NCBI RefSeq assembly: GCF_011058255.1
Contig: NZ_JAALFH010000042.1
Coordinates: 1 to 53,066, forward strand
Length of the DNA: 53,066 bases
Source of the DNA: Thioalkalivibrio sp. XN8
Lineage (GTDB): Bacteria; Pseudomonadota; Gammaproteobacteria; Steroidobacterales; XN24
Reading direction: 5' to 3'
Below are positions 1-7,400 of this stretch, piece by piece (the stretch's first letter is position 1; each line of letters starts with the position of its first letter). The notes below the pieces were generated by a model. It saw nothing but the letters and a program-made list of their open reading frames with translations, ran no database searches and was not told where the DNA came from. A program made the translations under genes and the position numbers.

Positions 1-3000
1 AGTCGCCACGTCCACCGCGTCGGCCGAGCCGCCGCCGGCGCCCTTGCCGCCGATCCCGACGGTGGCCGCGCCGACGCCGCCGCCGCCCGCCACGATGCTG
101 AAGCCGCCGCTGCCGCCGCCGCCGCCCACGCTCTGGGCCTGGATGCCGTGGGCCTCGGTACCGAGGGTCGCGATGGCGCCGCTGTTATCGACCTCGACCG
201 CCGCGGCATGCCCGCCGCCGCCGCCGTCACCGCCGAGCCCCAGGCTGAAGGCGCCGAGCCCGCCGCCGCTGCCGGCGATGCTGAAACCGCCGCTGCCGCC
301 GCCGCCGCCCACGCTCTGGGCGAACAGGCCGACTGCACGCAGGCCCTCGGTGGCGATGCTGCCGTCGTTGGCGACCGTCACTGCCTCGCTGGCGCCGCCG
401 GTGCCGCCCTGGCCGCCGAAAGCCAGGGCCACGCCAATGCCGTCGCTGGCCGCGCCGGCAATGCTGAAGCCGCCGCTGCCGCCACCGCCGCCCACGCTCT
501 GGGCGAAGATGCCCTGGGCATCGTCGCCGCGCGTGTGGATATCGCTGCCGCTGGTCACGGTCACGGTGTCGCTGTCGCCGCCACCACCGCCGTCGCCGCC
601 GACGCCGACCGAGAAGGAGGCGCCGAGACCGACCGACGCGGCGATGGCGAACCCGCCCCGGCCGCCGCCGCCACCCACGCTCTGGGCGTCGATGCCGCGC
701 GCCCGGTCGCCGCTGGTGGAGATTGCGCTGTCGGCGGTGTTGACGACCACCGAGCTGCCCGGCCCTCCGTCGCCGCCGGTGCCGCCGATGGCCAGGGAAC
801 CGAACAGGCCAACGGCCACGCTGTTGCCGCCGCTGCCGCCGCCGCCGCCCACGCTCTGGGCGAAGATACCGCTGGCGTCGTCACCCCGCGTGGTCAGCGC
901 GCCGGTATTATCGACCCGGACTGCGGCCGCCTGGCCGCCCGCGCCGCCTTCGCCACCGATGGAGAACCAGCCCACGGCCGAGCCGCCGCTGCCGCCGCCG
1001 CCGCCCACGCTCTGCGCGAACAGGGCCTCGGACCAGGCGCCGGTGGTCTCGATCACGCCCCGGTTCGCCACGCTCACTGTGCCGCCATCACCGCCCCCGC
1101 CGCCCTGGCCGCCGATGCCCACCAGGCCGCCGCCGCTGCCGGCATCACCACCGCCGCCCCCCACGCTCTGCGCGTACAGGCCGCGCGCGAAGTCGCCAAA
1201 GGTCACGAGGCTGCCCTCGTTGCTGGCGCTGGCCGCGCCGCCGTTGCCGCCCGACGCCCCGTCGCCGCCCACGGCAACCAGCCCGCCGGCGCTGCCGCCG
1301 GCGCCGCCGCCCCCGCCCACGCTGAGCGCCACCAGGCCGTGCGAGCCGTCGCCGTGAGTGGTGACGCTGCCGCCCGCGACCTGGGTCACCGCCACGACCC
1401 CGCCGCTGCCGGCGCTCTCGCCGTCGCCGCCGCGGGAATAGAAGAGGCTGCGGCCGGTGCCGCCGCTGCCGCCGAAGCCGCCCACGCTCTGGCCGAACAG
1501 GCCGAAGGCGTTCGCACCCCGGGTCGTGATGAGCCCGCCGCTGAGCAGGGTCACGTCGCCGCCGTCGCTGCCCTGGCCGCCGCCACCGGCCGCGCCGACC
1601 AGCCAGCCGCCGCTGCCGCCGCCGCCGGCATTGCCGCCGGCGCTCTTGGCCCAGATGCCGTGGGCCTCGTCGCCATGGGTCGTCACCGTCCAGTCGCCCT
1701 CGACCCGCACGTCGCCCGCCAGGCCGCCGAAGCCGCCGAGCGTGCCGCCGGCGAACACGCCGCCGTCGCCGCCGACGCCGCCGTCGCCGCCCTCGCTGAT
1801 GGCGAGGATGCCGCTGCCGAAGCGGCCGAAGGTCTCGATGGCGCCGGAGCCGGTGACCGTCACCGCCATGCCGGCCCCGCCGGCGCCGCCGCGCCGGCCG
1901 CCGTAGTAGAAGCCGCCCGCGCCGCCGTCGCCGCCGCGCCCGCCCTGGCTGTGGGCCAGCACGCCGACGCTGGCGTCGGCCTCGGCGTCCGCCGCCGGCT
2001 CGAAGCGCGTGATCACCTCGCCCTCGATGCGCACGTTCACGTCGCCGCCGTCGTTGCCGTGGCCGCCGGCCGTCGGCGGACGCGCGCCGAAGGTCCAGAA
2101 GCCGCCGCCATCGCGGCCGTCGGTGCCGCGCTGGCCCTGGCTGTGGGCATAGACGCCGTGCGCCGCCGCGCCCGTGGTGGCGATGGTGCCGCCGAGATGA
2201 GAGATATTGACGGTGCTGCCGGCGCCGCCCGAGACGCCCCGGGCCTGGCCGAGCAGGCCGGGAATCTCGTTGTCCGGGTCACCTTTCACGTACAGGTCGA
2301 GGTCGGGCCAGGCGACGCCCGTGGTCGCCTCCCCGAACTCCACCAGCCCGAAGGTATCGAACTCGACGAAGGTCCGGGTCACCAGCGTGCCGTCGACGTT
2401 TTCCACGCGGGCGCTGAGAAAACCGGTCTCGCCGGTGCGCAGCGGGTCCGGGCCGCCGCGGAAGCCGTCGAGGGAAACCAGCACTTTCACCGTCCGCGCC
2501 TCGCCGTCGGCCAGGTCGGCGAAATCGTCGCCGGGATCGAAGCTGAAGCTGCCGTCCAGGTTGACGGTGAAGCTGCCGGCGATCGCGCCGTACTGCACCT
2601 CGTTGGTGGGCGTCAGCGCATCCGGGTCCACCTCGTTGCCGAGCTCGACGATCTCGACGCTGCGGGCGTCGAGCGTCAGCGGCGCGTCGGCCGTGACGGC
2701 CTGCAGCTCGCCGCCGTCGGGGTCGGCGGCGCCGGTCAGCTGGAAGGTGATGCCGGCCGGGTCGAAATTCTCCAGCGCGGTGATCATCGCGTCGGGATAG
2801 CCGCTGGTGCTGCTGTAGCCGTAGATGCCGTGCGCACCGCGGCCCGCGGTGTCGATCTCGCCGTGGTTCTCGGCCGTGATCACGCCGCCCGCGACGCCGG
2901 GCGTGCCGGGCACCGGCACCCCGAGCAGGGGATCGTTCGGCGGCGCAGGCGACTGGCCGACGCTGCGCAGGTAGAGGCCGCGGCCGTTGTCGCCAGTGGT

Positions 3001-3327
3001 CGAGAGCACCACGTTCGCGCCGGGCGCGCCGGTGTAGAGCACCAGGTCGCTGCCGGCGCCGCTGGTGAAGCGGATGGCGTCGCCCGTCACCTGGATCGGG
3101 CCGGCCAGTTCGCCCACCCGGACCGGCTGCGCCACCGGCGGCGCTGCCAGCTCGATGCCGTCCGACTGGTCGCCGCGGCAGTCCAGTTCGCCGGTGTCGA
3201 CGTTGACTTCACAGGGGTCCGGCGCCGCGAACAGGCACGGCGGCAGCGCCAGGAAAGCGGCCAGCGAGACCAGGCAGGCGGGCGCGGTGAGACGGATGCG
3301 GGCTTCGAGTCTGCGGCGGCAGGACAT
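1..3327 (-). CDS. Giant secreted glycine-rich repeat protein (adhesin/autotransporter-like), N-terminal 1109 residues, partial
   Basis: Open from an ATG at 3327 to the window edge with no stop, so the C-terminus lies outside. The start has GGAGG eight bases upstream. Residues 1-35 look like a signal peptide (Arg-rich start, hydrophobic core, cleavage near LFA-AP). Around residues 250-310 is a VCBS/cadherin-like stretch (GSFTVNLDGSFSFDP). From about residue 400 glycine-rich blocks take over: AHSQG blocks first, then about nine copies of A(Q/L)SVGGGGGSGG spaced roughly 50-60 residues apart, separated by segments of the type V.NTG.I.T.G..A.GI. Such QSVGGGGGSGG blocks are typical of very large autotransporter-type or surface beta-helix proteins. 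A surface adhesin is inferred. The secretion domain is not visible, so the secretion route is open. Very strong GC3 bias produces long shadow frames on the plus strand. Confidence 0.85.
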   Translation of the reverse strand, partial: MSCRRRLEARIRLTAPACLVSLAAFLALPPCLFAAPDPCEVNVDTGELDCRGDQSDGIELAAPPVAQPVRVGELAGPIQVTGDAIRFTSGAGSDLVLYTGAPGANVVLSTTGDNGRGLYLRSVGQSPAPPNDPLLGVPVPGTPGVAGGVITAENHGEIDTAGRGAHGIYGYSSTSGYPDAMITALENFDPAGITFQLTGAADPDGGELQAVTADAPLTLDARSVEIVELGNEVDPDALTPTNEVQYGAIAGSFTVNLDGSFSFDPGDDFADLADGEARTVKVLVSLDGFRGGPDPLRTGETGFLSARVENVDGTLVTRTFVEFDTFGLVEFGEATTGVAWPDLDLYVKGDPDNEIPGLLGQARGVSGGAGSTVNISHLGGTIATTGAAAHGVYAHSQGQRGTDGRDGGGFWTFGARPPTAGGHGNDGGDVNVRIEGEVITRFEPAADAEADASVGVLAHSQGGRGGDGGAGGFYYGGRRGGAGGAGMAVTVTGSGAIETFGRFGSGILAISEGGDGGVGGDGGVFAGGTLGGFGGLAGDVRVEGDWTVTTHGDEAHGIWAKSAGGNAGGGGSGGWLVGAAGGGGQGSDGGDVTLLSGGLITTRGANAFGLFGQSVGGFGGSGGTGRSLFYSRGGDGESAGSGGVVAVTQVAGGSVTTHGDGSHGLVALSVGGGGGAGGSAGGLVAVGGDGASGGNGGAASASNEGSLVTFGDFARGLYAQSVGGGGGDAGSGGGLVGIGGQGGGGGDGGTVSVANRGVIETTGAWSEALFAQSVGGGGGSGGSAVGWFSIGGEGGAGGQAAAVRVDNTGALTTRGDDASGIFAQSVGGGGGSGGNSVAVGLFGSLAIGGTGGDGGPGSSVVVNTADSAISTSGDRARGIDAQSVGGGGGRGGFAIAASVGLGASFSVGVGGDGGGGGDSDTVTVTSGSDIHTRGDDAQGIFAQSVGGGGGSGGFSIAGAASDGIGVALAFGGQGGTGGASEAVTVANDGSIATEGLRAVGLFAQSVGGGGGSGGFSIAGSGGGLGAFSLGLGGDGGGGGHAAAVEVDNSGAIATLGTEAHGIQAQSVGGGGGSGGFSIVAGGGGVGAATVGIGGKGAGGGSADAVDVAT
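105..1655 (-). repeat. Tandem coding repeats, about 150-185 bp period, in the glycine-rich surface protein
   Basis: The plus-strand string cccacgctctgggc or a close variant recurs near 126, 308, 489, 674, 848, 1006, 1158, 1316 and 1479, with a more degenerate copy near 1630. Read on the minus strand each encodes the A(Q/L)SVGGGGGSGG block. The spacing shortens from about 182 bp to about 155 bp, so units have lost or gained codons. Confidence 0.85.
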
Positions 3328-3334
3328 GGCGGTT

Positions 3335-3365
3335 CCTCCGTTCGGAGGCCCGGGGAAACCCCGGG
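3335..3365 (-). promoter_or_regulatory. Two adjacent leader hairpins, the proximal one pairing with the Shine-Dalgarno of the surface protein
   Basis: On the minus strand, immediately before the ATG at 3327, lie CCCGGGG-TTT-CCCCGGG (7-bp stem, 3349-3365) and CCTCC-GAAC-GGAGG (5-bp stem, 3335-3348). The GGAGG arm of the second is the ribosome binding site. This could be a translational control element. That role is inferred. Confidence 0.5.
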
Positions 3366-3496
3366 TCAGGCACGCGGCCGCGCACTGCGGCGCGACGCAC
3401 CGCGTCTACCCAATAAGCTAGTTCGCCTGCGCCATTGCGTTATGACCTGCGTCAACTGCCGTGACCGGCCGCACCGCGGCCGGTTACCCTTGCGCC

Positions 3497-3988
3497 ATGC
3501 ACGACCCCATGGACAAGCGCTTCCAGCAACGCATGCTGAACATGCTCTGGTACACCGCCCTCGGCGGGCCGCTGCTGGTGGCGGTGATCATGCTGGCCAT
3601 CCCCTATGGCCCGATGGTCGAGTGGCTGCCGCGGCAGCTGTTGTGGCAGGGGTCGCTGGTGGCGCTCGCCCTGCTGCTGGCGGCCGGCCGGCCCTTCACC
3701 CGCCAGCGCATGGCGCCGGACCGGGTGGCGGCGGGCGCGAAGCCCTGGCGGGAACTGGAACACGGCGACGTCGAGGGCGAGGCCTTCGTCCGGGTGCAGT
3801 TCGCCGCCATGCGCACCGCGGCGCTGCTCGACGTCATCCCGGTGGCGGTGCTGCTGCTGGCGATCCTGCACGCCGACCCGCTGCTGGCGCTGGCCGACGG
3901 GGTGCTGGCGCTGGTGGCGGCCGCGATCGCGAAGCCGGACTTCGTCAATACCCTGCTGACGACCGAGTCACGCCTGCGGCGCGGCTGA
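3497..3988 (+). CDS. Small membrane protein of unknown function
   Basis: 163 residues from the ATG at 3497 (MHDPMDKRF). An in-frame ATG at 3461 would add 12 residues of no clear character, and 3509 is another option; none has a strong ribosome binding site. Two hydrophobic helices lie near residues 18-36 and 48-68 and a third hydrophobic stretch near 110-140, with a basic segment between (RPFTRQRM). The end, LLTTESRLRRG, is charged. I do not recognise the family. It converges with chpC, leaving a gap of two bases. The opposing minus-strand frame (3452-3871) is an His/Gln/Arg-rich shadow and less credible. Confidence 0.6.
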   Translation: MHDPMDKRFQQRMLNMLWYTALGGPLLVAVIMLAIPYGPMVEWLPRQLLWQGSLVALALLLAAGRPFTRQRMAPDRVAAGAKPWRELEHGDVEGEAFVRVQFAAMRTAALLDVIPVAVLLLAILHADPLLALADGVLALVAAAIAKPDFVNTLLTTESRLRRG

Positions 3989-3990
3989 GC

Positions 3991-4482
3991 TCACTCGCCC
4001 TGGAGCACGTTCGCGACGTCGGTCTCCAGCCGCTCGAGGTCGGGAATCGCCGGCGTCTCGTTGAGGACCCGCACGCGGCACAGTACCGGGGCATCGTCGG
4101 AGGCGCCGTTGCCCTCGCCGCTATCGGCGTCGAGCTCGATCACGTCCTTGCCGAGCCGCACCAGCTGCGGCAGTCCCTGGCACAGCAGCGCCAGCCCGCC
4201 GCGGCCGAGCTGGCCGGTCAGGCTGCGCAGGACCACCGCGCGGCTGCGGCCGCCGATCTCGGGCACCGGGTCGCCGCAGGCCGCCTCGAAGGACACCAGC
4301 GGCACCATCCGGTCGCCCCAGGCGACCTCGCCGAGCAGCCAGTCGGGCTTTTCCTCGCGCAGCCGGATGCGGCCGAGACCGATCACCTCGGCCACGCCGG
4401 CGCGCGGCACCAGCAGGCGGCGGCCGACCAGCGGCAGGAGCAGCGCGTGCAGCAGGTCCTCGGCAGCTTCTTCTTCACTCAT
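3991..4482 (-). CDS. chpC: CheW-like coupling protein of the Pil-Chp system (ChpC-like)
   Basis: 163 residues, close to the usual length of ChpC. The opening (LLHALLLPLVGRRLLVPRAGVAEV) and the motif LLGEVAWGDRMVPLVSFE are typical of a single CheW domain, which links chemoreceptors to the CheA-type kinase. It is the last gene of the Pil-Chp cluster, overlapping the end of chpA by 8 bp, so translation is probably coupled. In P. aeruginosa a methylesterase gene, chpB, lies between chpA and chpC; here it is absent. The name rests on domain and position rather than on a closely compared sequence. Confidence 0.75.
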   Translation of the reverse strand: MSEEEAAEDLLHALLLPLVGRRLLVPRAGVAEVIGLGRIRLREEKPDWLLGEVAWGDRMVPLVSFEAACGDPVPEIGGRSRAVVLRSLTGQLGRGGLALLCQGLPQLVRLGKDVIELDADSGEGNGASDDAPVLCRVRVLNETPAIPDLERLETDVANVLQGE

Positions 4483-7400
4483 CGCTGCTCTCCGCGGCTC
4501 GCTGCTCCTCGCCCGTCAGGGTGCGGATGGCGTTCAGCAGGTCGCTCTCCTGGTAGGGCTTGCCGAGGTAGTGGTCGACGCCGATCTCCATGGCCCGCGC
4601 GCGGTGCTTCTCGCCGACGCGCGAGGTGATCATGATGATCGGGATGTGGCGCAGGCGGGCATCGTTGCGCACGTGGCTGGCCACCTCGTAGCCGTCCATG
4701 CGCGGCATCTCGATGTCCAGCAGCAGGATGTCCGGGGTGTGCTCCTGCAGCAGCGCGACGGCGTCGACGCCGTCCTTCGCCGTGATCACGCGCATGCCGT
4801 TGCGCTCGAGCAGTCTTTCGGTGACGCGGCGCACGGTGATGGAGTCGTCGATCACCATGACGAAGGTGCGGTCGTCCTCCTTGGCCTTCGGCGGCGCCAC
4901 CGGCGGCGGCTCGGGGCCGCGCACGCGGGCGCGGATCAGCGCCGCCACGTCGAGAACCAGCACGATCTTGCCGTCGCCGAGCACGGTCGCGCCGGCCACG
5001 CCGCGGATGCCCGCCAGCTGCGGCCCGAGGGGCTTCACCACGATCTCGCGCGCGCCGAGCATCTCGTCGGTCAGCAGCGCGGTGGGCCGCTCGGCGGCGC
5101 GCACCAGGATGGCCGACACCGTGCCGGCCTCCGGCAGGCCCGCGGCCTCGCCGTCGACCAGCGCGGCGACGTGCTCGAAGTGGTAGTCGTGATCGCCGTA
5201 GCGGAAGGGAATGGCGTGCGGGCCGAAGTAGCGGCCCAGCTCGGCCGCCGGCACCCGCACCACGCCCTCCACCGCCGGCAGCGGCAGCGCGTACCACTCG
5301 TCCCCGGCGCGCATCACCAGCGCCTGGGTGATGGCGCGGGTGAAGGGCAGGCGGATCTCGAAGGTCATGCCCTCGCCGGAGCGGTTGCGCACGTCGAGCG
5401 AGCCGCCCAGCTGGCGCACCTCGCTGGCCACCACGTCGGTGCCGACGCCGCGGCCGGCGCCCTGGCTGAGCTGCCGGGCGGTGCTGAAGCCCGGCCGCAG
5501 GATCATCAGGCAGGCGGCCTCGCTGCTCAGCGTCTCGCTCGGCCCGACCAGGCCCAGGCCCTGGCCCTTGCGCCGGATCGCTTCCAGGTCGAGGCCGGCG
5601 CCGTCGTCGCTCACCTCCACCACCACCTCGGCGCCCTCGCGCCGCACGTCGACGGTGACACGGCCGGTCTCGGGCTTGCCGACGGCGCGCCGCCGCTCCG
5701 GCGCCTCGATGCCGTGGATGATGGCGTTGCGCAGCAGGTGCTCGATCGGCCCCAGCATGCGGTCCATGATCTGGCGGTCCAGCTCCGCGGTGCCGCCGAC
5801 CACCTGCAGCTCGGCCCGCCGGCCGAACTCGGCGGCGATCTGGCGCACCAGGCGCGACAGCCGCTGCGCATGGCGGTTGAAAGGCACCAGCCGGGTGCGC
5901 ATCAGGCCGTCCTGCAGCTCGCTGACGGCGCGTGACTGCTGCACGATCAGGTTCTCGGCCTCGCCGATGCGCTCGCTGATCAGCTGCTGGATGCTGGCCA
6001 CGTCGCTGGCGGTCTCGGCCAGGGCGCGGGACAGCTGCTGGATGGTCGAGTAGCGGTCCAGTTCCAGCGGGTCGAAGTCGCCACGCCGGTCCACGTCGCC
6101 CTGGTGGCGGTGGAGGATCTGGGTCTCGGTCTCGATCTCCATCTTGCGCAACTGGTCGCGCAGGCGGACGAACGTGGCGTTCAGCTCCTCGAGGTTGAAC
6201 TGGACCGAGCCGAGCTGCTCTTCCAGCCGGCTGCGGTAGATGCCCACCTCGCCGGCGTTGTCGAGCAGCTTCTCCAGCAGCGAGGCGTCGACGCGGGCCA
6301 GCTCCTGCCGCTGCATGGCCGCCGCCGGGGGCGCGGCGGGGACGGACGCGGCCGGCGCAGGCACGAACTGGGGTTCGGGTTCGGGCTCGGGCTCGACCAG
6401 CGGCGCGGGCTCGACGGACGGCAGCTCGGCCGGCGCGAAAGCCGCCGTGTCCTCGAGCACTTCCTCGGGCGCTTCCTCGGGCGCTTCCTCGGCCGGCAGC
6501 TCCTCCTCCGCCGGCGCCTCTGGCTCTGCCACCGCTTCCTCGGCGGGCGCTGCTTCCTCGGCGGGCGCTGCTTCCTCGGCGGGCGCCGCTTCCTCGACCG
6601 GTGCTGCTTCCTCGACCGCCCCCGGCGCCTCGAGCTGGCGCACCAGGTCCGCGGGCATCTCGGGCATGCGCCCGTCGGCGGCCGCGTCGCGCATGCCGTG
6701 CAGGGCGTCGATGCAGCGCTGCACGACCTCGACCAGTCCCGGCTCGACCTGGCGCCGGCCCTCGCGCAGGGCCTGGAACAGGTTCTCCAGCTCGTGGCTG
6801 AAATCGCCGATGGTAGTCACGCCGGCGAGCCGCGCGCTGCCCTTGATGGTATGCAGGTAGCGCTGCAGCGCGTGCAGCGGCTCCTGGTCCGAGGGCCGCG
6901 CCCGCCACGCGGCCATGGCGTCCTGGGACTCGTCCAGGATCTCGCCGGCCTCCTCGACGAAGATGCCGAGGATCTCGAAATCGAAATCGGGCTGCTCGAG
7001 GATGGTGTCCACGGCGCCGGCCTGGGCCCGCAGCTCGTAGTCCTGGTGCAGGGCCCGGATCTCTTCCGCCAGCGCCTCGTCGGGCGGCCCGGTCGGTTCG
7101 CCGGCTTCTACCGCCTGCACCACGCGGTCGATCGCCTCCACGGCGCGGCCGAGCAGCGCGATCCCTTCCGGCGGCAGCCCGACGTGGTCGTCGTAGAGCT
7201 GGCGCAGGTAGTCGTTCAGCGGCCGGGCCACCGTCACCACGGCCGCCACGTCGGCCATGTTGGCGCTGCCTGCCAGGGTATGGCAGGCGCGGTGCACGGC
7301 CTCGGTCACGGCAAACGGCGGCGTGCGCAGCGCGCAGTCCTCGATGAAGGCGCGCAGCTCCGCGAGATGCCCGCTGGCCTCGCGGGTGAAGATCTCGCGC

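Noticed and set aside
3340-3420. Possible c-di-GMP riboswitch before the giant surface protein
   Set aside because: The conserved core of GEMM riboswitches is not present; only simple hairpins are supported.
3452-3871. Minus-strand frame opposite the small membrane protein
   Set aside because: His/Gln/Arg-rich without hydrophobic or domain pattern; the plus-strand frame has plausible transmembrane helices.
148-4629. Very long plus-strand frame (1493 codons) rich in Ala, Gly, Arg and His
   Set aside because: It is the complement of the Gly-rich surface protein, the chpC region and others. It has no motifs, crosses several real genes, and arises from extreme GC3.
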